Origin: Pseudomonadota bacterium
Lineage (GTDB): Bacteria; Pseudomonadota; Gammaproteobacteria; Burkholderiales; Burkholderiaceae_C
Assembly (NCBI GenBank): GCA_023422975.1
Contig: JAFAGF010000242.1
Span: forward strand, 1 to 9,364
Reading direction: 5' to 3'
DNA: 9,364 bases
The translations under genes and the position numbers were made by a program. Position 1 is the first letter of the stretch. The number at the start of each line of letters is the position of its first letter. This document shows positions 1 to 5,454 of this stretch, in pieces. Under the pieces are notes generated by a model that saw nothing but the letters and a program-made list of their open reading frames with translations, had not been told where the DNA came from and did not search any database.

Positions 1-437
1 GCGTTGTGGCGCGCGCTGCTCCAGCCGTAATCCACGGCACGCCCCGCCAGCCCTTGTGCAACGGCCTGGTGTTCCAGCACCACCATGGCTGGCAACAGCC
101 AAGCCTGTGCTTCCAGCACCGTGGCGCGGTAACGCCCTTCCCACAGGGTGCCGCTGCGGCCATGCCGATTGTTGAAAGTGCGCACATACGTACGCCCGAC
201 CGACTGCATGAACTGCGGCAGGCTCTGCGCGGTTTGCGGCGTCAGCAGCAGATGCAGCTGATTGGGCAGCAAGATAAACGCGTGCATCTCCACGCCAAAG
301 CGCCGCCCCATTTCGCGCAGCAAATCTTTCATGCTGGCGTAGTCCTGCCCGTCCACAAAAATGGCTTGCAAGTTGTTGCCTCGCTGCACCACATAGTGCG
401 GCTGGCCAGGAATGGTCAAGCGGGGAAGTCGGGCCAT
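1..437 (-). CDS. REP-associated tyrosine transposase-like (RAYT/Y1_Tnp) protein, catalytic residues apparently lost; 3' end beyond window
   Basis: At least 145 codons are open from ATG 437 down to the left edge; the C-terminus is missing. The protein begins MARLPRLTIPG, followed by a QRGNN block (residues 18-22), matching the N-terminus of Y1/RAYT transposases, single-strand DNA nucleases that move REP palindromes. The family block RSGTLWEGRYRA is intact at 94-105. The catalytic parts are not. The HUH motif, normally N-H-x-H, reads N59-Q60-L61-H62. The segment that in relatives reads roughly YI[ED]LNPVRAG reads VLEHQAVAQG (120-129), so the tyrosine position is Val120. I infer a non-catalytic or domesticated relative that may still bind DNA. 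The start fits the family N-terminus although no strong ribosome site is visible. The gene lies 31 nt downstream of the IclR regulator on the same strand and may be co-transcribed. Family assignment is firm; loss of activity is inferred from alignment by memory. Confidence 0.8.
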   Translation of the reverse strand, partial: MARLPRLTIPGQPHYVVQRGNNLQAIFVDGQDYASMKDLLREMGRRFGVEMHAFILLPNQLHLLLTPQTAQSLPQFMQSVGRTYVRTFNNRHGRSGTLWEGRYRATVLEAQAWLLPAMVVLEHQAVAQGLAGRAVDYGWSSARHN

Positions 438-468
438 AGGGGCAGGTTCGAGGGAACTGGATACGCAA

Positions 469-1326
469 TTATCGGCGTGCTGTGCGCAGCAACTGCGACA
501 CCCCCTGCGCCGTGCGCAACAGCGGCGGCACAATGCGCGCCTGCATCTCTTGCGCATTGGTGCGGTTGGCCTGCCCCGAGACATTGATCGCAGCCACCAC
601 CTGCCCTTGCGCGTTCAGCAGGGGTGCCGCCACCGAGATCAAACCCTCTTCCAGCTCTTGGTTGATCAGCGCCCAGCCCTGGCTGCGCACCTGCGCAATC
701 GCTTGCAGCAGCGCCTCGTCCTCCACCAAGGTATAGCGGGTGTACGCCTCACGGGGGCGGATCGCCATCAGCGCCTGCAGCTTCTCTGCCGACAACCCGG
801 CCAGCAGCACCCGACCCATGGATGTCCAAAACGCCGGCAAACGTGAGCCCACACCCAAGTTGGTGCTCATGATTTTGTGGGTGTGCACGCGTGCGACGTA
901 CACAATCTCCAGACCATCGAGCACCCCCGCAGAGCACGACTCCTGCACCGACTCGGCCAGTGTTTCCATCAGCGGCGTGGCCAGATTCCACAGCGGTTGC
1001 GAGCTGAGGTAGGCAAAGCCCAAATCCAGAATGCGCGGCGTCAGCGCAAAGTATTTGCCATCGCTCTCCACATAGCCCAGCGTTTGCAGCGTCAGCAAAA
1101 TGCGCCGCGCCCCCGCGCGGGTCAGGCCGGTGTGGCTGGCCACCTCGCTGAGCGTTTGCGATGGCGTGTCTGCACTGAACGAGCGAATCACCTCCAACCC
1201 GCGCGCGAATGACTGCACATAGCTGTCACCGGGCTTGTTTTCTGCCGATGGCAGCCCCTCTTTTTCAATGCTCGGTGTTTTCCCTGATGTGGTTTCTACA
1301 GCCGATTTTTTAGAAATCACGTTCAT
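469..1326 (-). CDS. pcaR: IclR-family transcriptional regulator, PcaR/PcaU-like
   Basis: 285 aa. Residues 1-35 are a polar, probably disordered extension. YVQSFARGLEVI (36-47) opens the winged helix-turn-helix domain, with the helix-turn-helix around 58-87 (TLSEVASHTGLTR then ARRILLTLQTLGYVE). The IclR effector-binding domain fills the rest, with family landmarks such as the SCSAGVLDG block, SMGRVLLA and the C-terminal ISVAAPLL / INVSGQ strands. The YVQSFARGL opening and length resemble PcaR, PcaU and PobR regulators of protocatechuate and 4-hydroxybenzoate catabolism. The gene is divergent from pcaIJF, the classic arrangement for a regulator of those genes. In Pseudomonas, PcaR activates with beta-ketoadipate as inducer; the ligand here is inferred only. 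The ATG at 1326 is the only reasonable start, since no other Met precedes the DNA-binding domain. Its 5' end abuts the candidate operator, so autoregulation is likely. It could alternatively respond to protocatechuate, as Acinetobacter PcaU does. Confidence 0.85.
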   Translation of the reverse strand: MNVISKKSAVETTSGKTPSIEKEGLPSAENKPGDSYVQSFARGLEVIRSFSADTPSQTLSEVASHTGLTRAGARRILLTLQTLGYVESDGKYFALTPRILDLGFAYLSSQPLWNLATPLMETLAESVQESCSAGVLDGLEIVYVARVHTHKIMSTNLGVGSRLPAFWTSMGRVLLAGLSAEKLQALMAIRPREAYTRYTLVEDEALLQAIAQVRSQGWALINQELEEGLISVAAPLLNAQGQVVAAINVSGQANRTNAQEMQARIVPPLLRTAQGVSQLLRTARR

Positions 1327-1414
1327 ATAATTCTTTCAGCGAACATTTGTTCTTATAGCGAACATTTTAGCAAAGCCTTTTGCTTTGCAACAAGTCCCGC
1401 AGGAAAGCAAACGC
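1327..1414. promoter_or_regulatory. Divergent pcaR / pcaI promoter region with three-half-site candidate operator
   Basis: The 88-bp gap holds a near-palindrome GAACATTTGTTC (1341-1352) and a further half-site. AGCGAACATTT occurs twice as a direct repeat (1338-1348 and 1357-1367), 19 bp apart. The inverted half (TTGTTC, 1347-1352) lies between, giving three GAACA half-sites. This palindrome-plus-direct-repeat layout recalls the three-repeat operator described for Acinetobacter PcaU, although the bases differ. The half-sites begin 12 bp upstream of the regulator's ATG, which fits autorepression, and 47-77 bp upstream of pcaI, which fits activation. I could not assign convincing -35/-10 boxes on either strand. 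AGGAAA (1401-1406) is the pcaI ribosome site. Confidence 0.6.
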
Positions 1415-2116
1415 ATGATCAACAAAATCACCGACACGGTTGCACAAGCCTTGTCCGGTATTCAAGACGGCGCCACCGTACTCATCGGTGGCTTTGGCAC
1501 TTCCGGTAATCCGGTAGAACTGATTGACGGCCTGATCGCCCACGGCGCGCGCGACCTGACCATTGTCAACAACAACGCCGGCAATGGCGACAGCGGCTTG
1601 GCGGCCCTGCTCAAAAGCGGTCAGGTGCGCAAGATCATTTGCAGCTTCCCCCGTCAGGTCGACAGCTGGGTCTTCGACGAGCTGTACCGCAGCGGCAAGA
1701 TCGAACTCGAATTGGTACCCCAAGGCAATCTGGCCGAGCGCATGCGCGCTGCCGGTGCGGGCATTGGCGCGTTCTTTTGCCCCACGGCCTACGGCACCGA
1801 ACTGGCGGACGGCAAAGAAACCCGCACCATCAACGGCAAGCACTACGTGCTGGAGTACCCCATCTACGGCGATGTGGCCCTGATCAAGGCCGAGCAAGGT
1901 GACCGCTGGGGCAACCTTACCTACCGCATGTCGGCCCGCAACTTTGGCCCCGTGATGGCGACCGCCGCCAAGTTCACCATCGCCACCGTGCACGAAGTGG
2001 TGGAACTGGGTGCCCTGGACCCCGAAGCCATCGTCACCCCCGGCATCTACGTGAGCAAGGTGGTGCCGATTGAACGTGTTGCCACGCAAGCTGGCGGCTT
2101 TAAGAAATCTGCCTAA
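1415..2116 (+). CDS. pcaI: 3-oxoadipate CoA-transferase subunit A
   Basis: 233 aa. Alpha subunit of the family I CoA-transferase that moves CoA from succinyl-CoA to 3-oxoadipate (beta-ketoadipate), the penultimate step of aromatic ring catabolism in the cytoplasm. The family signature GGFGxxGxP is at residues 25-33 (GGFGTSGNP), near the CoA site. The run FPRQVDSWVFDELY and the later blocks LVPQGNLAERMRA and GAFFCPTAYGT are typical of the A subunit, and the length is normal for a stand-alone alpha chain. The ATG at 1415 is chosen because AGGAAA at 1401-1406 is well spaced and the protein then begins MINKITD, as relatives do; an upstream in-frame TTG (1385) has no ribosome site. It is followed after 28 nt by the B subunit. 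The acetoacetate/succinyl-CoA transferase (ScoA) is a close relative, but pcaF next door and the PcaR-like regulator favour 3-oxoadipate. Confidence 0.9.
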   Translation: MINKITDTVAQALSGIQDGATVLIGGFGTSGNPVELIDGLIAHGARDLTIVNNNAGNGDSGLAALLKSGQVRKIICSFPRQVDSWVFDELYRSGKIELELVPQGNLAERMRAAGAGIGAFFCPTAYGTELADGKETRTINGKHYVLEYPIYGDVALIKAEQGDRWGNLTYRMSARNFGPVMATAAKFTIATVHEVVELGALDPEAIVTPGIYVSKVVPIERVATQAGGFKKSA

Positions 2117-2144
2117 AAACAGTTAAAGCGCAGGAGTAATAAGC

Positions 2145-2801
2145 GTGAGCAGCTATCAAAAGCGTACCAAAGACGAACTGGCACAACGCATTGCCCAAGA
2201 CATTCCCGATGGTTCCTATGTGAACCTCGGTATTGGCATGCCCACCAAGGTGGCCAACCACATTCCCGCCGACCGCGAAATCGTGTTGCAGTCGGAAAAC
2301 GGCATCCTCGGCATGGGCCCCGCCCCCGAAGCCGGCCAGGAAGACTATGACCTGACCAACGCCGGCAAGCAGCCTGTCACGCTGCTGCCCGGTGGCAGCT
2401 ATTTCCACCACGCCGACAGCTTCGCCATGATGCGCGGCGGCCACTTGGACATCTGCGTGCTGGGTGCTTTCCAGGTGTCGGCCACGGGTGATCTGGCCAA
2501 CTGGAGCACCGGTGAGCCCGGCGCCATTCCCGCCGTGGGCGGTGCGATGGATCTGGCCGTAGGTGCCAAGAGCACCTGGGTGATGATGGATTTGATGACC
2601 AAGACCGGCGAATGCAAGGTCGTCGAAAAGTGCAGCTACCCGCTGACCGGCTTGGACTGCGTCAAACGCATCTACACCGAGCTGTGCACGCTGGAATGCA
2701 CCCCCAGCGGCCTGCGCCTGATCGACATCGTGGACGGCCTAAGCCACGCGGAGCTGGAATGCATGGTGGGCCTTCCGATTGCCGCTGCAGCTACGGCCTG
2801 A
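2145..2801 (+). CDS. pcaJ: 3-oxoadipate CoA-transferase subunit B
   Basis: 218 aa. Beta subunit of the same CoA-transferase; it carries the catalytic glutamate that forms the enzyme-CoA thioester. The signature SENG is at residues 50-53 (LQSENGILGMGP), so Glu51 is the predicted nucleophile. VNLGIGMPTKV (26-36) and the LPGGSYFHHADSFAM block are further family hallmarks. It starts with GTG at 2145, supported by AGGAG at 2132-2136 eight bases upstream; no better ATG exists. Length matches stand-alone beta chains. It is transcribed with pcaI and separated from pcaF by 102 nt that contain a palindromic element. Specificity for 3-oxoadipate rather than another 3-oxoacid is inferred from the neighbours. 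Confidence 0.9.
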   Translation: MSSYQKRTKDELAQRIAQDIPDGSYVNLGIGMPTKVANHIPADREIVLQSENGILGMGPAPEAGQEDYDLTNAGKQPVTLLPGGSYFHHADSFAMMRGGHLDICVLGAFQVSATGDLANWSTGEPGAIPAVGGAMDLAVGAKSTWVMMDLMTKTGECKVVEKCSYPLTGLDCVKRIYTELCTLECTPSGLRLIDIVDGLSHAELECMVGLPIAAAATA

Positions 2802-2819
2802 AGAAATATCAATGAAATA

Positions 2820-2863
2820 TGGCTCTAGCGCTTATCAGACAATCGCTGGCAGCTCCTCTTTTT
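2820..2863. repeat. Imperfect palindrome with T-tract between pcaJ and pcaF (dispersed REP-like element?)
   Basis: GGCTCTAGCG (2821-2830) can pair with CGCTGGCAGCT (2844-2854) with one bulged C and G-T wobbles, around a 13-nt loop. A run of five T follows at 2859-2863. The minus-strand arm GCTGCCAGCGATTG (2840-2853 region) matches GCAGCCAGCGCTTG at 5374-5387 in 12 of 14 bases, so the same element type occurs twice in the window. I associate such AGCGCT-containing palindromes with Comamonadaceae intergenic regions, from memory. Placed inside the pca cluster, it could act as a weak terminator or an RNA-processing site that sets pcaF levels relative to pcaIJ. The remaining gap up to 2903 shows only GGAG (2893-2896), the pcaF ribosome site. 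Confidence 0.55.
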
Positions 2864-2903
2864 AAAAACAGGGCAAACGCCCACCGTGATCTGGAGACAC
2901 CCC

Positions 2904-4115
2904 ATGAGCACTGCACCCGAAGCTTTCATCTGCGACGCCATCCGCACACCCTTTGGCCGTTACGGCGGCGCCTTGTCCAGCGTGCGCGCGGACGACTTGG
3001 GCGCACTGCCCATCAAGGCGCTGATGGAACGCAACCCCGGCGTGGACTGGAAAGCCGTGGACGACGTGCTGTATGGCTGCGCCAACCAGGCCGGTGAAGA
3101 CAACCGCAACGTGGCCCGCATGGCCGCGCTGCTGGCCGGTCTGCCCATCGAGGTGCCCGGTGCCACCATCAACCGCCTGTGCGGCTCGGGCCTGGACGCT
3201 GTCGGCTCTGCCGCTCGCGCCATCAAGTCCGGCGAAGCGCGCCTGATGATTGCCGGCGGTGTGGAATCGATGAGCCGCGCGCCGTTTGTCATGCCCAAGG
3301 CCGAATCCGCCTTCAGCCGCAACAACGCCGTGTACGACACCACCATCGGCTGGCGCTTTGTCAACAAGCTGATGAAGGCCCAGTACGGTGTGGATTCCAT
3401 GCCAGAAACGGCCGAAAACGTGGCCGACGACTTCAAGATCGAGCGCGAAGCCCAAGACCGCATGGCGCTGGCCTCGCAGCAAAAGGCTGCTGCCGCGATT
3501 GCCGCTGGCCACTTGGCACGTGAAATCGTCAACGTGAGCATTCCCCAGAAAAAGGGCGATGCCATTGTGGTGAGCCAAGACGAGCACCCCCGTGCCACCA
3601 CCATCGAATCGTTGGCCAAGCTTAAAGGCGTGGTGCGCCCTGACGGCACCGTGACCGCCGGTAACGCCTCGGGCGTGAACGATGGCGCTTGCGCCCTGCT
3701 GCTGGCCAATGCCGAAGCAGCCCAGCAATACAGCCTGGTGCCCCGCGCCCGTGTGGTGGGCATGGCCACTGCTGGCTTGGCCCCCCGCATCATGGGCTTT
3801 GGCCCCGCACCCGCCGTGCGTAAGGTGCTGGCCCAGACCGGCCTGACGCTGGACCAGATGGACGTGATTGAGCTGAACGAAGCCTTTGCCGCACAAGGCT
3901 TGGCCGTGCTGCGTGATTTGGGTATTGCCGATGACGACGCCCGTGTCAACCAATGGGGCGGCGCGATCGCCTTGGGCCACCCCTTGGGTGCCTCAGGTGC
4001 ACGTTTGGCCACCACCGCCGTGAACCAGTTGCACACGCTGGGTGGCCGCTATGCGCTGTGCACCATGTGCATTGGCGTGGGCCAAGGCATTGCCGTGATC
4101 TTGGAAAAGGTCTGA
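2904..4115 (+). CDS. pcaF: 3-oxoadipyl-CoA thiolase (acetyl-CoA acyltransferase)
   Basis: 403 aa, the usual length for biosynthetic-fold thiolases. It cleaves 3-oxoadipyl-CoA with CoA into succinyl-CoA and acetyl-CoA, the final step of the beta-ketoadipate pathway. The active-site nucleophile is Cys93 in NRLCGSGLDAVG. His359 lies in GGAIALGHPLGASGAR, and Cys389, the second catalytic cysteine, in CTMCIGVGQG near the C-terminus; all three thiolase motifs are intact. The N-terminus EAFICDAIRTPFGRYGG is typical of PcaF/PaaJ-type enzymes. The start ATG 2904 has GGAG at 2893-2896 seven bases upstream; an in-frame ATG six codons earlier (2886) lacks one. It sits in a pcaI-pcaJ-pcaF cluster, which separates it from a general acetoacetyl-CoA thiolase and from PaaJ of phenylacetate catabolism, although sequence alone cannot exclude use by both pathways. 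Confidence 0.92.
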   Translation: MSTAPEAFICDAIRTPFGRYGGALSSVRADDLGALPIKALMERNPGVDWKAVDDVLYGCANQAGEDNRNVARMAALLAGLPIEVPGATINRLCGSGLDAVGSAARAIKSGEARLMIAGGVESMSRAPFVMPKAESAFSRNNAVYDTTIGWRFVNKLMKAQYGVDSMPETAENVADDFKIEREAQDRMALASQQKAAAAIAAGHLAREIVNVSIPQKKGDAIVVSQDEHPRATTIESLAKLKGVVRPDGTVTAGNASGVNDGACALLLANAEAAQQYSLVPRARVVGMATAGLAPRIMGFGPAPAVRKVLAQTGLTLDQMDVIELNEAFAAQGLAVLRDLGIADDDARVNQWGGAIALGHPLGASGARLATTAVNQLHTLGGRYALCTMCIGVGQGIAVILEKV

Positions 4116-4131
4116 ATAACTTTGCTCCCGA

Positions 4132-4157
4132 TGCGTAGCAGTCACAGCTGCTACGCA
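4132..4157. other. Perfect hairpin downstream of pcaF
   Basis: A 10-bp perfect stem (TGCGTAGCAG at 4132-4141 with its complement at 4148-4157) encloses a 6-nt loop, starting 16 nt after the pcaF stop. No T-tract follows (next bases CCTCGCTG), so it is not a textbook rho-independent terminator. It could be a 3'-end stabiliser, a processing site, or a weak terminator separating pcaF from the receptor gene. Beyond it, the gap to 4286 shows nothing else apart from AAGGAG (4275-4280), the ribosome site of the next gene. Confidence 0.6.
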
Positions 4158-4286
4158 CCTCGCTGTTTCGGATGACCGCGCCACGCATGCACGGCCACCA
4201 ACACACCCCGGACTTTCAAACGCATGCCCACTGGGTGTGCACGGGTGTGGCTTCACCACCAAACATCTATTCTTAAGGAGACGTTG

Positions 4287-5282
4287 ATGTTGACTCTCAA
4301 GACATTCACGCGCCGCACTGGTATCAAAACACTGGCAGCCGCTGCGCTGCTGGCGACGGGCATGGGCGCAGCCGTGGCCCAAGACGGCTACCCCAACAAG
4401 CCACTGACCATGGTCGTGCCCTTCTCTGCGGGCGGCACCACTGACATCCTGGCACGCATCGTCGGCCAGGCACTGGGCCAGGATCTGGGTCAAACCATCA
4501 TCATCGAGAACAAGCCCGGCGCAGGCGGCAACATCGGCGCGCAGCAAGCTGCACGTGCCAAGGCCGACGGCTACACCCTGTTCATGGGCACCGTGGGCAC
4601 CCACGCCATCAACCAAGCGCTGTACAAAAAGCTGCCTTACGACCCTATCAAGGACTTCACCCCGCTGAGCCGCGTGGCCAATGTGCCCAACTTGCTGGTG
4701 GTGCACCCCAGCCGTCCGTACAAGACCGTCAAGGAAATGATCGAGTACGGCAAGAAGCACCCCAACGACATCACTTTCGGCTCCCCTGGCTCGGGTGCAT
4801 CGCCCCACGTGTCGGGCGCTCTGTTCCAGAGCATGACCGGTGTGGAACTGACCCACGTACCTTACAAGGGCAGCGCACCTGCGATCTCTGACCTGCTGGG
4901 CAACCAGATCGCCGTCATGTTTGACAACATGCCTTCGGCCATTCAGCACGTGCGTTCTGGCAAGCTGATCCCCATTGCCGTGACCACGGCCAAGCGCTCG
5001 CCCGAGCTGCCCAACGTCCCCACCATCGCCGAAGCCGGCGTACCCGGTTATGAAGCCACATCGTGGTTTGGCCTGTGGTCGGTGGCTGGCACGCCACAGC
5101 CCATCCTGGACAAGCTGCACGCCAGCCTGACCAAGGTGCTCAAGGACCCTGCCGTGGCCAAGAAGATTGCTGACCAAGGTGGTGAAGTGGTCATCGAAAC
5201 ACCCGCCCAGTTTGACGCTTTCATCAAGTCGGAAGCTGCCAAGTGGGGCAAGGTGGTGAAAGAGTCTGGCGCCGAGGTTTAA
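4287..5282 (+). CDS. Bug/TctC-family tripartite tricarboxylate transporter substrate-binding protein
   Basis: 331 aa, a normal length for the family. These are periplasmic solute receptors expanded in Burkholderiales, each binding a carboxylate, amide or aromatic acid. Residues 1-32 form a signal peptide: KTFTRRTGIKT, then a hydrophobic stretch LAAAALLATGMG, and a likely cut after AVA before QDGYPNKP. The T-R-R-x-x-I-K run looks Tat-like, but Sec is equally possible. Family hallmarks follow: MVVPFSAGGTTDILAR, IIENKPGAGGNIGA, the GSPGSG loop, THVPYKGSAPAISDLLG and NVPTIAEAGVPGY. The ATG at 4287 has AAGGAG six bases upstream; an earlier in-frame start would spoil the signal peptide. No TctA/TctB membrane subunits are adjacent, as is usual for orphan Bug receptors. 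Position after pcaIJF suggests an aromatic acid or beta-ketoadipate-like ligand; this is inference from context only. A terminator follows. Confidence 0.9.
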   Translation: MLTLKTFTRRTGIKTLAAAALLATGMGAAVAQDGYPNKPLTMVVPFSAGGTTDILARIVGQALGQDLGQTIIIENKPGAGGNIGAQQAARAKADGYTLFMGTVGTHAINQALYKKLPYDPIKDFTPLSRVANVPNLLVVHPSRPYKTVKEMIEYGKKHPNDITFGSPGSGASPHVSGALFQSMTGVELTHVPYKGSAPAISDLLGNQIAVMFDNMPSAIQHVRSGKLIPIAVTTAKRSPELPNVPTIAEAGVPGYEATSWFGLWSVAGTPQPILDKLHASLTKVLKDPAVAKKIADQGGEVVIETPAQFDAFIKSEAAKWGKVVKESGAEV

Positions 5283-5291
5283 GCGCCCGAC

Positions 5292-5311
5292 CGGCGGCCT
5301 GCAGGCCGTCG
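5292..5311. other. GC-rich palindrome just after the Bug gene
   Basis: CGGCCTGCAGGCCG (5295-5308) is a perfect 14-bp self-complementary sequence. It extends outward with one G-T and two G-C pairs to 5292-5311. No U-tract follows directly. It probably forms an RNA hairpin ten bases after the stop codon, upstream of the true terminator, and may protect the transcript 3' end. Confidence 0.45.
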
Positions 5312-5332
5312 TTGAATCTCCTCCTTTTTGAC

Positions 5333-5365
5333 CGCCGATGTGCCTTGCGCCATCGGCGTTTTTTT
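5333..5365 (+). terminator. Rho-independent terminator of the pca / Bug strand
   Basis: An 8-bp perfect stem (CGCCGATG at 5333-5340 with CATCGGCG at 5351-5358) around a 10-nt loop is followed directly by seven T (5359-5365). It lies 50 nt after the Bug-gene stop. On the minus strand no T-run follows the stem, so it acts mainly on plus-strand transcription and would not by itself stop lapD read-through. Confidence 0.9.
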
Positions 5366-5370
5366 ATGCA

Positions 5371-5450
5371 ATAGCAGCCAGCGCTTGCCCACAAAGCATT
5401 TCAGGCACTAATCACCTTGAAATGCTTTATCTACATACGCCAGCAGCTAT
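5371..5450. repeat. 80-bp nested palindrome between converging genes (REP/MITE-like)
   Basis: The element is symmetric about 5410/5411 without gaps. The inner stem is perfect: AAAGCATTTCA (5393-5403) with TGAAATGCTTT (5418-5428), loop 14 nt. The outer arms begin ATAGCAGCCAGCG and end CGCCAGCAGCTAT; over the 33 arm positions 24 form Watson-Crick pairs. It ends four bases from the lapD stop codon, begins five bases after the T-tract of the plus-strand terminator, and so fills the convergent gap. The outer left arm resembles the palindrome between pcaJ and pcaF. No coding capacity and no target-site duplication were evident. It could serve as a 3' hairpin for lapD mRNA. Whether it is mobile is unknown. 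Confidence 0.7.
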
Positions 5451-5454
5451 CTTT

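Noticed and set aside
6..587. Plus-strand frame opposite the RAYT-like gene
   Set aside because: The minus-strand reading has clear Y1/RAYT family blocks; the plus reading has no recognisable domain.
1360..1400. Sigma-70 promoter boxes for pcaI and pcaR
   Set aside because: AT-rich candidates (for example TATAAG on the minus strand at 1351-1356) lack a partner box at 16-18 bp spacing, so none is claimed.
1367..2089. Minus-strand frame opposite pcaI
   Set aside because: Antisense shadow of pcaI; it would also run through the divergent promoter region.
2862..4036. Long open frames on the minus strand opposite pcaF (over 350 codons)
   Set aside because: They mirror the codon bias of pcaF, show low-complexity Ala/Gly/His/Arg-rich composition, match no family I know, and pcaF has every thiolase motif.
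3993..5177. Long minus-strand frame opposite the Bug gene (about 394 codons)
   Set aside because: Composition is typical of a G+C-rich antisense shadow; the plus-strand gene has a signal peptide, ribosome site and family motifs.
5333..5365. Terminator considered as bidirectional, serving lapD as well
   Set aside because: On the minus strand the stem is followed by GTCAAAAAGG, with no U-tract, so it is only supported for the plus strand.
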